Source of the DNA: Gaeumannomyces sp. JS-464
Lineage: Eukaryota; Ascomycota; Sordariomycetes; Magnaporthales; Magnaporthaceae
Direction of reading: 5' to 3'
Assembly: GCA_002197995.1 (NCBI GenBank)
Contig: NGZR01000002.1
Location: 8,246,001 to 8,310,000, forward strand
Length of the DNA stretch: 64,000 bases
The translations under genes were made by a program, and so were the position numbers. The first letter of the stretch is position 1; every line of letters starts with the position of its first letter. Positions 11,787-24,688 of this stretch are shown one piece after another. The notes beneath the pieces were generated by a model, which saw only the letters and a program-made list of their open reading frames with translations, made no database searches and was not told the origin of the DNA.

Positions 11787-14150
11787 GATACAGCACGCGA
11801 CGATTTTGCTGAGGGCGGATCCCAAAGGCAAAGGGATTTTAAGCGCGGAGGTCGAGCGTGGATTTTGCGAGCAGAATCCGGGCGCAGATTTTCGCGGGAG
11901 GAAGACAGCAAGTGCGGGGAGGAACACGCGTCGTTTCCTTTTTTTTTCAGGAATTTTTTTGTGCTGTCGGGGCAGGCGACGAGGGCAGAAAACAAAGGCT
12001 AGGATGGGCGGCGGCGCCCGGGTCGCAGAGCTTTCATCATCCCCCGGTGACAGGACTGCTCAGGGGCACACATAGGGGCAGGAAACTTACTCCCAAACCC
12101 GGACTGGGTGAATGGACTAGGACTCTGTCCAGCCATTATGCCCCCCACGCTACCTCCGCTGAAAGCCATGAACGCGACGATGGAGGACGACCATTGGAAT
12201 GCTCGCAATCGGGAAATATCGTCGGAGGGATTTTACGGTGGGTTGCGGTCGTTTATGCTGCAGGAGATGCGCCGGCGTCTTGTCGTCGTTGGGGTGGTTG
12301 GGTCGCGGTGGGCACACGACACACTTCGCGATGTCGTGTGGCTGTCGTAGGCGCTTTATCTGATGCCGAACTTCGATGGTCAGCTCGCGCGCCCTGTCCA
12401 GTCCGAACTGTTTTCAGAGTGGGTCCTTGCCTGCCGCTGCACACCGCCTAGGTGGAGCCGTTTTCAGGCGGTGGTCCAAGCTGCTCAGTGTTGGTCTGTG
12501 CCTACCCTGGTTCCCGTGCGCTGTCAATTGCCGTTGACTCGAACCACGTGACTGTCTTGATCCAACGACACTTGTGCTACCTTGCCCGCTTAGTGCTGCC
12601 CCAGTTGCTTTGTAGCCACCATCTTGGCTTGAAAGCCGGATCCGGAGTGATGAATTTGGAAGTGGTTTCAAGTCCGTGCTCCCTGCTGTTGGACGATCCG
12701 GGCCCAGGGACGGCGCTTTGGGTGGCCGTCGCCTCGTCGCCTTGCTGCCTAGCTGTACGGTCTAGACGCGTAGCCTTGCAAGTCAGGAAAGGCTGTAATC
12801 GTCGCTTGCCGTTGCAAGCCGAGATAGTCGGGGTGGCTTGCCCAACGCCGCTATACAGTCAGGTTAACAGCGAGAAGCTTGGTTGTACCTACCCATAGAA
12901 GACCGGCCCTCTTGGAGCCCAATGTCGATACTTTGTAGTTAATGCACATCGCCCCCAACTCGAGTTTTGCCAATGCTGGATGTCGTACAGGCTTGATAGA
13001 ACCATATACCCGTAGAAGGTGGCAGCTGTCGGGATCGCCGGCTTGGCTCATGTCAGGAAGCTCGCCACTGAGGGCCTTCAGGTTCTGTAGTCCTTTGGAA
13101 TGTTAGCTTCTGTGCCGGCCCTCAAGGCTGGTCTCTCGGCTGATATTCGAGCAGAGAATATGATGGTCACCGCAGTTAAGGCAAAGGTCATGCGGCCTGT
13201 ACCCTGGGCTTGTGACTCGAAGCGCGTCATGATGCTGGGATAGTGAGGGATGCCTTGGGGCTCTTCGCCATGTAAATACCTTGCGTAGCGCTAGTAGCCT
13301 ACCGCCTTTCTGGTTATACCATTTGGCCACTTACGATTTTGTACTCAGGAGCCTTCCACCCTCGGACGTTCGCTGACATGACCGATACTGTCATCAGGAA
13401 TCAAACATGAGTCCGCTGGTTTAAGTGCCTAGGAGTTGGCCCTGCGGCTTCGCCACTCCAGCCTCGTGGTGGAAGATCTGCCGCAACTCTGCAAGAGAAA
13501 CTCACTCAGTCAGTATCATTGCCCTTTGCGGCCCGGGGATGATGATCATTGTGGATAGCAACAAGGCTGCGCTCAATGTTCCCATAGGCCAGTCTTGCAA
13601 TGAAGCCCCCGGCCGTCGGAGGCAAAGGGTTCAGCGAACCCGTTTGTTCTGCTCTGCAGCTGATGTTGTTATCTGTTTGCAGATGCCTCCGTGGCTGGCG
13701 GGCGTGATGGAGGCGCAAAGCCATTAGCTCTCTGGTCAAGTGGTGGCGTTGCGAGTACGAGTTTGATGGGAAGACTTGGGTGCTCTGGGGATGTCTGCGT
13801 AATGAGGAATGGAAGATTTGAAGGAGTGGTAATGGAATGAGCGCCGACGGCGAAACGCCGCCGACGATAGTATCGAAGAAAACCAGATGGCAGCCTGGAG
13901 TGTGCTTTTCAACTAGCTCATGGTGGCTCGCAAGGAGAGGAGATTGACAGATACGCGTGCGATGCGTCTTCGACCATCGATGGCGGCCCTGATACCAGAT
14001 ATGTTTGCTACGCATGGGCGGAGCATACCCGGAGCCCTAGCTACTCCAACCTGAGCCAATCCTGAGCAAACCTGAGCTGAGCCTAGGCCGAGCCTAAGCC
14101 GGTCGCAGGTACCTTTAAAGTAGAGCTGCATAGCCTTACAAGGCATCCAC
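11787..14150. other. Intergenic region before the A+T block, no supported gene
   Basis: About 2.4 kb of normal base composition. Many short open frames overlap on both strands but none shows a domain I can defend. A minus-strand frame near 13,103-13,330 contains a CLNCGDHH run loosely like a zinc knuckle, too weak to call. The sequence may include old repeat debris near its right end. Confidence 0.4.
14047..14102. repeat. Degenerate short repeat (CCTGAGC-like units)
   Basis: Five to seven imperfect copies of a unit like CCTGAGC or GCCTAGGC sit side by side just before base composition switches to A+T-rich. This may mark the edge of a repeat or a decayed terminus. Confidence 0.35.
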
Positions 14151-15420
14151 GGACTCGCTATATTTACATTTTAAATGGGCGGGCTGGGGATTTCCGCGAT
14201 TGGTTAGAAATGATCCATTAGAAATCCATATTGTACGTATTTATCCTCCTCGTACAGCCTTTTAACATAAAAAGTACTAGCATTTGCCAAACAATCGTCG
14301 CATCCTAATAAGGCATATTTAAAAGCCGTGGAGTTAAATTGCATATATTTGCCATTATTTAAATTAGTTTAACGATATGCATATTACTAGCTAAAAGGTT
14401 TAAAATTTAGGTAACTTTAAACCTTTTAGCAAATATCTTAGTTTAAATCGACAAATTTAAAAGAATTTTAACGTTTATAACTAATAGCATGGCATACTGG
14501 TTTTTAAAAAGAACAACCCGGCGGGGCAATCGAACACTAAATATGTAATTTGGATGCGCTAATTACATTTAGGTCGGCTAAACAAAAAGCAATAGTAAGG
14601 CAAATCGTACAAGCATAAAATTTTAAATTTTTAATAATGCTAAAACGAAAATAGAAAAACCTGTTAGTAAAAGTGGTACTTTAATAAGCACAGAGATTTT
14701 TAAAAAGGCATAAATAAAGATTTATAAATTTGAAACTGGTGTTTGTATTAATGCATTTTTCAAAGGAATTTAATTATAAAAAATGATCGCAAAATCCCTT
14801 TTTATAAGCTCGTAAAAACGCACGGCCAATAGGTTTGCAGCTTTACGAAGCGTAAGCTTTTTTTTAAATACACGTGTTAAATTACGTGGATTAATACTGG
14901 CAATTTTTTTCTTTAAACGCATGTAGTAGTAAATACTCGTTTTTTAAATGCCGGGATTTTACAATACTAATAACAAAAATATCCAAATTTAATAACCTTT
15001 TTTAAAAACAAAAAAAAAGGAAAAAGAATTATGTTAAATATTAGTAAAAATTATAAATAAAAACAATAGGAAATAAAAAATGTTTAGTTAAACGTTTGTA
15101 AAATTAAGTAATTTTAAGTTAAATGCGTATAATAGCAGTAAATAATTTTAATAAAAATTTATTAAATTGTATGCGTGCTAATTAATGTAATAAAAAAAGC
15201 TAATTAAAAGTATAACTTAAAAAGTTTAATTTAAAATATATTAAAAACCGTAAACTTAAATCGTATATAATTTAAATTTAAATTTTTATAAATATAAATA
15301 TTAATAATATGTGTTACGACCAGCATGCTAACCTTTTAAAAGCTTAAATAAAAAGGTTTTAAATTAGCTTTTTGCCCCACCTAAGCACGGCACCAGCACG
15401 TAATAAAACAGCTTACCTAA
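14151..15420. other. A+T-rich RIP-type region, unassigned
   Basis: Base composition changes sharply here to runs of TTTAAA and TATA with almost no open frames. It is probably a transposon relic beyond recognition. A TGTTACGACCAGCATGC-like string near 15,310 resembles the start of the family A LTR, so another LTR remnant is possible. Confidence 0.5.
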
Positions 15421-15675
15421 TGTTATAAACAAGCTTTTACTTTTAAAGTAAAGCAATTTAAAAAAAGCGCTAAAACAATACGCTTATTCGGTAGCTTTTA
15501 ACGGAACTGGGTAACTGGGTGATAATAGTTTAATTACTTGCCCAAAATAATGCTTTAAAGCTAACTTAAGTTAACTAATACCGAAGCCTTAATTAAAGCT
15601 ATTTAAAACAATAAAAAATTCATCCTTTTTATACTCGTCCGTTTAACCTAGTATCCTTTTAAACATGTTAGCTAT
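15421..15675 (-). repeat. Truncated LTR, variant of family A
   Basis: It matches the LTR that begins at 49165 over long stretches (both begin TGTTATAAA and share AAAGCAATTTAAAAAAAGCG) and is more distantly like the family A LTRs. It is cut off on the right by the LTR starting at 15676. Confidence 0.6.
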
Positions 15676-16118
15676 TATTACAATTAAGGGTTTGCTTTTA
15701 AAGTAAAGCACCTCGGGTAAAGCGAGGACAGTATCGCTAATTTAAGTAACAAAAAACACGTAACTTAAAAGGACAATTTAATTGCTTGCCTTAAAGGATG
15801 CTTAAAAGCTAACTTAGGTTAACTAATGCTAAAGCCTTAGTTTAAACTACCTAAAACAATAAAAATCCATCTTTTATATATACGCTGCCTTTTACCTTAT
15901 ATTAGGTTGGATTATAACTTTATTATAAATTTATAAATCCTTTTTAAATTTATTATTTATTACAAATTTACAAATCTTATTTTGGATTTATTGCTTTGCT
16001 ACAAATCTATAAATCCCTTTTAATCTACGTAACTTTACGTAACCAAAGCGGGGCGAAAGCACCATTCGAAGCCCCCTTTTGCTTTGCTATTTTAAAAGCC
16101 TGCATATTAATCGTAATA
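15676..16118 (-). repeat. LTR of chromovirus family A (3' LTR, minus orientation)
   Basis: Reverse-complement match to the 447 bp LTRs at 34177 and 41185: it starts TATTACAATTAA and ends AATCGTAATA, RIP-altered forms of the TGTTACAATTAA and GTCGTAACA ends. Family A 3'-region sequence continues to the right to 16850. Flanking bases GCTAT (15671-15675) do not match GCAAA beyond the other LTR at 26358. Confidence 0.8.
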
Positions 16119-16323
16119 TTAGGTTTCCCTTTTTAAGCTAAATCCTTTTGGCCACGTTTTATCGCCCCGCCTTTTGTTAATAATAAATACTTTCTTTTTT
16201 TACCATTTCCCGTTTTTTTTTATTTAACTAAATGTTTGGTTAAATATAAAACCGTTTTTTTCGCAAAAAAAAACCGTTAATCGCAAAAAGCTTTTAGCGG
16301 TTATCTTTTTTAATTGCTACGAA

Positions 16324-16752
16324 ATGCCTTCCTATTCGTACTATTACGACGTTTTAAAACGTAAAAAGTGCGACGCTTTTTTTTAAAACTCGTTTTAGTC
16401 GTGGAATGTTTTCGAATTAATCGCTTAAAATGCGACGTTTTAAAGCCTTTTTTTTCGAATTTTAAAATATCGTTACCTAATATTTTAAATTTAAAGCTAA
16501 GCTGGAAAAAGCGGAAAAAAAGTTTTTCGTTTTCGAAAGCAAAAACGAATATAGCTGGAAAAAATAATGCGCGCGGTGCGTCGCGGTATTAATTCGGTGG
16601 AGGAATTGGAACGTGTCGAGCGGGAAGAGGCCGACTAAACGGCTTGCTAGGCTGCCTCGTATTCCGAGCTTTTTATAGCTTTTTCCGTTCCTTTTAACTG
16701 GCAAATGTTTAAAGTTAATCCTAATTTGGACCTATTTGCCCTTTTTAACTAA
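16324..16752 (+). pseudogene. Accessory ORF of chromovirus family A, RIP-damaged copy
   Basis: The counterpart of the minus-strand ORF at 40663-40980 in the complete family A copy; here it reads + because this element is inverted. It begins MPSYSYYYDVLKRKKCD, then a cysteine cluster (VECFRINRLKCDV), a Lys/Glu coiled-coil stretch and a tail EELERVEREEAD. In-frame TAA/TAG codons sit at positions explained by C-to-T or G-to-A changes. One of them in the sister copy corresponds to a TGG (FNWQM) here. A one-base shift also occurs near 16,360-16,385. Zinc binding is inferred from the C-x2-C and C spacing only. Function unknown. Confidence 0.55.
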
Positions 16753-16785
16753 AGTAAGTTATAACTCCTTTTAACAACTTTTTCG

Positions 16786-16850
16786 GGTTTTATAGCGTAT
16801 TAGGCGTGGCTTTAATCTTTTTGCCAAAGTTTCGAGTTCGAATCCCGACA
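16786..16850 (+). pseudogene. Truncated tRNA-like sequence in family A 3' region
   Basis: Homologous to the tRNA-like sequence at 40447-40515 and preserving the B-box-like GAGTTCGAATCCCG. It is cut within the acceptor stem by the family B LTR beginning at 16851, and several stem positions carry G-to-A or C-to-T changes. Confidence 0.5.
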
Positions 16851-17030
16851 TGTTACGGAGCGATCCCCAACCACCACCCAGCCATTACCTAATATTACGA
16901 AGCGATCCCCAGCCACCACTTAGCTTATATATATACGGCCTTTCGCTATTAGATAAATGGGAGTTTTTTCTTTTCCTTCCTCGCGTAACAATAAGCTCTT
17001 TTCCTAGCACCTAGGTGTTGCATTGTGACA
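16851..17030 (+). repeat. 5' LTR of family B
   Basis: 180 bp, starting TGTTACGGAGCG and ending GCATTGTGACA. It contains an internal tandem duplication of an about 40 bp segment (GCGATCCCCA...CCACC) and a TATATATA box near 16930. Confidence 0.85.
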
Positions 17031-18570
17031 ATTTGTTACGCCATTTTCCAAAAACCGGTCGAAACCGACCGCTTTTTGCCAGGATTAAAACGTAACACAC
17101 TACGAAACTATAAACAAAACTACAAAGCATTACCAAAAAACCGACGGCAAACCGATAGCCACCTACTAAAACTTTTAAAACGACCAAAAGCTACCCACAT
17201 AACGGACAAGGCCTCGGGCAGCGAAGCCGTACTACAAAGCGAGCGGAGCTTTAGCGAATTTTTCGCCGAGTTCCTTGCTTTAATAACCCTAATTCGAAGG
17301 GCAAAAAAAGCGAGCATAATAGCTTTTATCGGCGTTATTAGCGGTTTTAAACAAGCGATAAACCAAATGAACGCTATCCTGTTAAAATTAAACAACGGCG
17401 TAAATAATTTGCTTATTATTAATGCTATTACTAAAATAACCTAAACCAAATGTCGGTAGCGTATTAAACCGCATTAGCCGATATAAAACGAAAAATGGTT
17501 AAAAGCGCTAAATTGGAGGAAAATAGGCGGGAAGCGAACGCGTCGGAAAAAGCGGTAATAGCCCGGCTTTAAAAAGCGCGGGATAAGATTATAATCCTCG
17601 AAGCATAATAAAAACAAAGGCGGGGATTTGGCTACCGAAGGTCGACCCGTTACGAGGACCTTTTTAGCCTAAAAACGCATATATTAGCTACTAGCAAAGC
17701 ATTTACATTTACACCTAACGTTAATTTCCCACCGACCAGCGCTTTTTTATTAACCACCGGAAAAACGGCGGCTTTTTAACCTAAAGCCCATAACCTTTTA
17801 ACGTTCGTAAAGGAGCAACTTTTATCCGAAACACGACAAAAGGCTTACGAATTTTAAAAAGCTTAATTGCAAACCAAATTCGCGCTAAACGGATTAGCGT
17901 TCCTAAAAAACGAAGAAAAGGTGTTATACGCCGGGCAATTCCTCGCGGGATAAGCGTATAGCCTAGTTAAAAGCAGGATGCCCATTAACGATAACCCGTC
18001 GCCCAAATAAATCCATACTATCGCCAATTTATTTCGCACTTTTAACCCGGTATATATTACGGCCGACGCGGTATAAGCGGCCCGACGGCACTTTGTTAAT
18101 TTTAAATAAAAAAAAGCTTTTTCGGAGATTTTATTAACGAATTCCACCGTTTCGCCGACCTATGCGATATAATTAATGCATAATTGGTAAAAGCTTTAAA
18201 AAAAAAGTTAATAGCGAATTTAACGGGCTGCTTCGCTTTATCTTTTCATTATTACGACCAGCTTTTAACGCATTCGATAAATGGGTGGCACTATTCCGCG
18301 ATTTGTTTAACAATATCGCCGATTATGCTTATCGCTAGCGGAATTACAATTAAACGCTTTAAAACCGCCCGGGTTCGTAATAAAATACGGCGCATAACGG
18401 CAACCCTATAAACCTTAGCAAAGTTAGCACCGAAAGCCGCCCCCCTATTACGCTAGCAAAAAAAAACCGGCGTATAGCTTAAAACCTTTGTTTTTATTGC
18501 GGAAAGGAAAATATATATCGCGCGTATACCTTGCGAAAACCAGCGGAACACCGGCGAAAAAAAGTAAGCT
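17031..18570 (+). pseudogene. Family B gag remnant
   Basis: The open frame 17025-17444 begins inside the LTR end and reads RNYKQNYKALPKNRRQTD and then a hydrophobic/helical run. Downstream frames are broken by TAA/TAG. A C-F-Y-C-G-K-E-N run near 18490 looks like the start of a nucleocapsid zinc knuckle whose later ligands have been changed. Placement before pol supports a gag assignment. No intact product is expected. Confidence 0.55.
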
Positions 18571-19439
18571 TTGCGTTAAAACGCACGCGAGGCATTCGAA
18601 AGTAGCCATTTTAAACAAATATAAAAAGGGTTTTTTTTAGCTTTATAAGCCTTAATATAACTTTCTCCTTTTTTATATATTTACGCTTTAGCAATACAAA
18701 GGTTATTTTATGCCGATCGTTAATCGATACGGGATATTTACCATAAGCGTTTATCGATAACTTTTTCGCGCATAAATACCAGCTTTTACGCTAACTTTTA
18801 CCGCGATTAAAACCACTCCGTTTCGCAAACGGGAATATCGCAAAGTATATTACCAAGTACGTTAAAACACGACATTATTTCGCCGATAAAACGGAAGTAT
18901 TAGCAATGTATTGCTAGTTTTTGGGCGGCCCTAATATTATTTTTGGCTTTTTTTAATTTAAACATTATACCCCGCTATCGATTAAAAAGCAGGCATATTG
19001 GCAATCGACGGCAAAACGATAGCGAAAACCTAATACGCTATATTAAAATTGGAAATACAAATATTTAGCGCTACCAATTTCCTTACCTTTTATAAATAAC
19101 TAAGCGTATAAACTAAACGAATTACATTAGGAAAATTTATTGCTAAAACGACGACCGAACGTTTAAAAAACACGCAAAGCTTCGACGAAATCGCCAATAA
19201 AACGTTAACCGCCTTTTTGCGATCCATTTTAACTTTGGATAATACATTTAACGTTGTTAAACTATTACTACGCTTTTAAGCTTTTCGAAATTAAATCGAC
19301 GAAGCACCGCATTTTCGACGAGTTTTCGACGAAAATATTAAGAAATATTTAAAAGGAAAACTACCGACGATAATGTAAAAGATTTTGGATAAGCTCCCCG
19401 CCGAATTAAAAAATATAGCTAAATGCTTTTTGCTAAAAA

Positions 19440-22400
19440 ACGTAAACATTTTACCATTTTACCGGCCGTTTAATTATAAAATTAAATTACTCGCCGGTTA
19501 AACGCCACTATATAGCTATTATAAAGCTATATTATTAGGGGAATTACGCGTAATTCGCAAATATTTGGATAAACATTTAAATAAAAGTTTTATTCGCCCG
19601 AGCCAATTTTTCGCCGCGGCGCCGGTGCTTTTCGCGCGGAAACCCGGTGGAAAAGTACGGGTTTATATCGATTATAAAAGATTAAATAACGTTATCGTAA
19701 AAAACCGGTACTTTATCCCGTTTATTAAAAAAACTTTTAACGCGTTGTTTAAAACGAAATGGTTTTTTAAATTAAACATTACTGCGGCATTTAACCGCTT
19801 ACGGATCGCTTTGGGAAATAAATGGAAAATAGCGTTTATTATTAAATTCGGCCTTTTTAAATGCCTTATCGCCAATTTCGGTATAACAAAAGCTTTAAAC
19901 TTATTTTAATATTATATTAATTATACGTTAAGCGATGTTTTAAACAAATTCGCTACCGTTTATTTAAACGACGTGCTTATTTATAACTAAACGCGAGCGG
20001 AATACCGGCGATATATTAGAAATATAATATAAAAATTCGCGGACGCTAGCTTTACCATCGATATTAAAAATGCGAGTTCGGCGTATAAAAAACAAAATAC
20101 TTTAGCCTGGTTATTACAATAACGGGGATACGTATAAACGAAAACAAAATACGGGCGATTAAAAAATGGCAAAAACCATATTCGCTAAAAAACCTTTAAC
20201 GTTTCGTCGGGTTCGCCAACTTTTACCAACGATTTATAAAAGGCTTTTTAATTATCGCGCAACTTTTAACAGTATTAATAAGCGAAAAAAGTTGGCCGGG
20301 TTTACTTACAGCTAAAGCTTTAACGGCATTTTAACAGTTAAAAAACTCCTTTTCGATTACGATTATTTTAGCTTTTTATAACTCCGGTAAACGAACTATT
20401 ATGGAAACGAACGCTTTCGATTAGGCGTTTAGCGGAATTTTGTCCTAAAAAAACGATAACGGGGCTTAACGCCCGATCGCCTTCTTTTCGTTTAAATATT
20501 CGCTAGCGGAATATAATTACGAGATTTATAACAAAAAACTCCTAGTTATAATTAAAGCTTTTAAAAAATGGCGCCCCGAGCTTTAAAACACCGAATAACT
20601 AGTGGAAGTTTGGTTAAACTATAAAAACCTCCAATATTTCGCAACTATTAAACTTTTAAATTAGCGATAAATCCGGTAGTTAAAATTCCTTAGCGATTTT
20701 AAGTTCCAAATTATTTATAAACCAGGAAAATTAGCAATTATGCTAAACGCACTTTCCCGATTACCGGGCGTCCGATTAACAGATATACGCGATATAATAA
20801 ACGATAAAATCGTATTACGTTAAAAAACGTTATTTTTAAAAAGTGTTTAGCAATTAAAACATTAGCAAAACGACGGCACATTAATATTTTTACAATATAT
20901 AGCACTTTATTAATTAGATAATTAAAACCTATTAATACGTTAATTAATAACGCTAACGGGAAATGCAAAATAATTTAAACGATATTGGAAATATTACAAA
21001 GCTTAATAGCTAAATAATTCCCGCATTTCGTCCGGAAATATAAAATTGCTAAAGCCGATTGCTTAGCAATTCGCGGGCGTATTTATATCGGAAACCGATT
21101 GTAAATCCCGTTTAACGACGTTTTAAAATTGCAAATTTTATACCGAACATATAGCTTACCGTTAAAAAGGTATCCCGGTAAAACGAAAATATACGACCTT
21201 ATATAAAAAACTTATACGTGGTTAAGTTTGTAGCGAAACGTTAGCACTTTTATTCGAGGCTATTACTTATGCAAAATGGTAAAAAAAGGAAAAGGTTCGC
21301 TAAACGGATTATTAAAACCGCTGCTAATACCATTTCGGCCGTAAACGGACATTTCGATAAATTTCGTTAAACTATTGCCGAAATGCGAGCGGAACGAAAT
21401 CGAATACGAAAACGTTTTGGTAATGGTGGACCGTTTAACGAAAATAAAACATTATATTTTAATTAGTATAACGGATGCGGGCTGCCTCGCCGACGCTTTC
21501 GTTACGTTAATATATCGCTACCACGGTATACTAAATACCATCGTTTTTAATAAAGGTACGCAATTCGTTTCGGCATTTTGGAAAAAACTATCGCGACGTT
21601 TCGGCGTTACCTTTCGCATATCGTTATCGTATTACCCGAAATCCGACGGATAAACCGAAATAATTAACGCGTATATGGAATAATATTTTCGAACATTTTA
21701 TTTATTTTACTAAAACAATTAGGTCGATTAGCTACTTTTAGGAAAATTCGCTAATAATAACTAGGTATTAAAAATTACATACGTTATACTATTTTTCGCC
21801 AATTACGAATAGCATTTACATATAAGCATAAAGTTAAAATCGGAGTAAAACGAAGGCGAAATACGGGCGATTTAGCGTAAAATCCATAACGCTACCACCG
21901 TTATAAACCGCATTAAAAAGTTTTTAAATTCGTTAAAATATTGGCAAAGGCATCCAAAAAACGTTACGAAAAAGCAGCGAACCGCTATCGCTAAAACGCA
22001 AAAACATTTGAAATAAGCGACCTGGTTTAAATAAATACGAAATATATAGCGATATCCCGTTTTACGCCGAAATTTAACAATAAATAGGTGGGACCGTTTT
22101 ACGTAATTAAAAATGTATTTACGCGCTTTTGCTATCGATTTGCCGGCGGAATACAAAATCTTCCCTATTTTTCACATATCGCTAATAGCAAAGAAAAAAC
22201 CGGGCTTGCCAAAACAAAAGCAAATAAACCGGTAGTACGCGGGGCGGGCGGATAGCGTAGTATTAACGGAACATTTAAACTAAAACGACGAAAACCTAGC
22301 GAAAAAATGGCACTTTAACGCGATTTTAAATTCCAAAAAAACACCCGAAACATTAAAATATAAAATAAAATGGGCTACACCGTATAAGCTTACGTAGGAG

Positions 22401-22490
22401 CTAGTACGGTTTTTGGAAAAAGCGGACGAAAAAATACAAAACTTTTACAAACGCCACCCGGGTAAGCCAAGCCCCCCAATATAATAGCAA
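19440..22490 (+). pseudogene. Family B pol remnant: RT, RNase H, integrase, chromodomain-like end
   Basis: RT is clear in 19565-19909: FARKPGGKVRVYIDYKRLNN, KNRYFIPFI, FKLNITAAFNRLRIA. The catalytic box near 19961-19972 reads YLND instead of YLDD, a G-to-A change. Integrase core is clear in 21375-21653: VLVMVDRLTKIKHYI with the first Asp, VFNKGTQFVSAFW where the second Asp is now Asn, and YYPKSDG. At about 22310-22480 a frame reads LNSKKTPETLKYKIKW followed by YKRHPGKPSPP, like chromodomain ends of fungal chromoviruses. Many nonsense codons lie between these stretches, so the polyprotein is dead. Confidence 0.82.
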
Positions 22491-22739
22491 CCTTTTGTGG
22501 TAAAAGCAGTATAAGCTTAGCGAACAGCCGGTTTCGCGCAACGCGTTAAGCAAAAAGCGCCACCCCGGAAACCACGCGAAAAACCGAAGCGATAATAATA
22601 GCAAAGCGGATAGCAATTACGAAAATAACGCGACTTAGTATTTAATTTTAATCGTATAACCGTACGAAAAGGGCCCAAATAGCGAAAGGCCGGCGGAATA
22701 AAAACGATATTAAAACGCAAAACCATTATTACGATATAA

Positions 22740-23380
22740 TAACGCTAGGATTATTTTACGCTTTAGCCCGTATTAATAACGTTATTATCGTTATCCAAAT
22801 TACTAACCTAAAAACCGATATCGTTATTACCGTTTAAAAGCGGCGAACCACTATTATTACCACTTTTAGTATTACTATTGCTACTATTATTACTATTATT
22901 ATCGGAAAAACCGCTAAACGACGCTTAATCGCCAGCGTCGCTTTTCGAGTTCGACATAAAAACGTTAAACTTCGCTTTAAGCTCGACGAAAAGATTATAA
23001 ACCACGCTTTTATTTTAAAGCTTTAACGATATATAAGCGGAAAGCTAGTAATTAAACCCGGACTTTTTCGTTGTAATACTTAATAATATAATCGCAATAG
23101 TTATTTATAACCTGGTAATAAAAGCCGCGCCGAATGCCGCAACGACGAACAACTGCTCGCGCGTAAGCAAGGAAACGACGTACGTTTTCCTTTTGCCAGT
23201 TAATAAAACGGCTAATAATGCAATTAACGAACTAACGGCGCGCAAAGCCCCAAATGCGACTCCCGTCGTCGGTATTACGAATACGAGGCTGTATAAATAC
23301 GATGTTAGTTTACGGTTAATTCGACGGGGCAACGTCGCGTTTACGATAATAACGCGCTTACTTAGCGCAAAGATATCCAC
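22740..23380 (-). pseudogene. Antisense low-complexity ORF in the family B 3' region
   Basis: On the minus strand, downstream of pol, one frame reads YNLFVELKAKFNVFMSNSKS, then an Asn/Ser/Gly-rich run over 22,840-22,910 (SDNNSNNSSNSNTKSGNN), then NVINTG, with only RIP-type stops. The same frame is open from 23380 to 23105 upstream. An Asn/Ser run encoded in phase is better explained as coding than as chance, but the bases are also an ATT-type microsatellite. Function unknown. Confidence 0.4.
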
Positions 23381-24688
23381 TTTTAACGGAGCTTTTAGCG
23401 ATTTCCTAACGTAATAAAAAAGTTTGTTAGCTTTTAAGCCTCGGTGCGCGCGGCCGCTAATTTACGCTCGATGCGCTTTTGCTATAAACGGATAAACGGT
23501 TAGCAATAACAATTAAATAGTAAATAATTAGCGTTACATTTATATTGCGACTTTTTTTCGAGCTTTTAACGCCGCGTTATTTATCATTTTGCGTATTTAC
23601 GCGAATAAAGTTATTAAAAAGCTTATATATCGATATAAAAACGGTTTGGATAAATTGCAACTCGAATAGCGGGTAATTGGCCGGGTCGACCTATTGCGAA
23701 ACGTCGTTATCCACGTGCTCGCCAGCTCCCACTGGTTAAATTTCACGTTATAAAAAAAGGTACAACGAAAAAACGACTCGCTAAAAGCCTAAAAAGCGAC
23801 GAGGTTATTAAAATCGCCACGTAAAAACGCCGACGGTTAGGTAACGATTAATTAGCAAACGATAAACGAGGATAAAGCGGGGAAACATTTACGCTATTAT
23901 AAGGCTTATTACGGTCGTTACACTAATCGCACAAATCCGATTGCTAGTTAAAACGACGACCATTACCGAAGTGGCACGAAAATTGAATAGTAATAAACAT
24001 TTGGTCGAATAACGGCGGGGCGCAAGCGATAATTAAAAGCTTTATACGCTAAAACGCGGTGCGCAAGCAATAAATGCAAATGCGAACGGTAAAAACCGTG
24101 GCACGATCGACTATATCGCCGGGACGAAAGTAAATTAGCGCTATTACGACAACGGCGGAAAACCGGCGAAACGCGAAATTTCGAAATAAAAAGCGGGAAA
24201 TGTCGTGGAGCAGGTGAAAAAAAGGATGAAAAACGGCGGGAATAAAGCGGGGCGATAACGCGACGATATTTTTTAAATATAAAAAGTTATAATGTTGTAA
24301 AGTATCGCGGTACGTTGCTAAAAAACGGCGAGGAAAAAAGGAAAAGCTAGAAAAAAGCAAATGGAACACGAGCGAAACGACGCGTTAACGCCGGACAAAA
24401 AGATAAAAAATTAGCGAGGCAATTACGCCGTGCGCGCGGCGCCGTAATAAAAAAGGAAAAAGCGACCCAACGGGTGGTAAAACGGAAGTGAAAAAGGGGT
24501 AACGAGACGGGCATAACGCGCACGAGCATACCGCGCTTCGACGACGCGGGGCATATACGGAAGTACGGGACTATTAGCAAAACTACGGCAGCTTAACGAC
24601 AATTCGACAATTACCCGCTAGCAAAATAACACACGAATACTAACCTTAGTTTGCAATTAAAAACAATTGCGGGTTTAAATAGGGGTAT
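23381..24688. other. Family B 3' region, unassigned
   Basis: About 1.3 kb between the antisense ORF and the 3' LTR. Long frames exist on both strands (for example 24049-24369 and 24347-24580 on the minus strand), rich in Phe and Arg, and nothing is recognisable. It may be the upstream part of the antisense gene. Confidence 0.35.

Noticed and set aside
13103..13330. CLNCGDHH zinc-knuckle-like run on the minus strand
   Set aside because: Spacing does not fit CX2CX4HX4C and no neighbouring retroelement domain was found.
22840..22910. Possible CRISPR-like or regulatory repeat in ATT/ACT units
   Set aside because: It is a trinucleotide microsatellite inside a retroelement; no spaced direct repeats occur, and CRISPR is not expected in a fungal nuclear genome.
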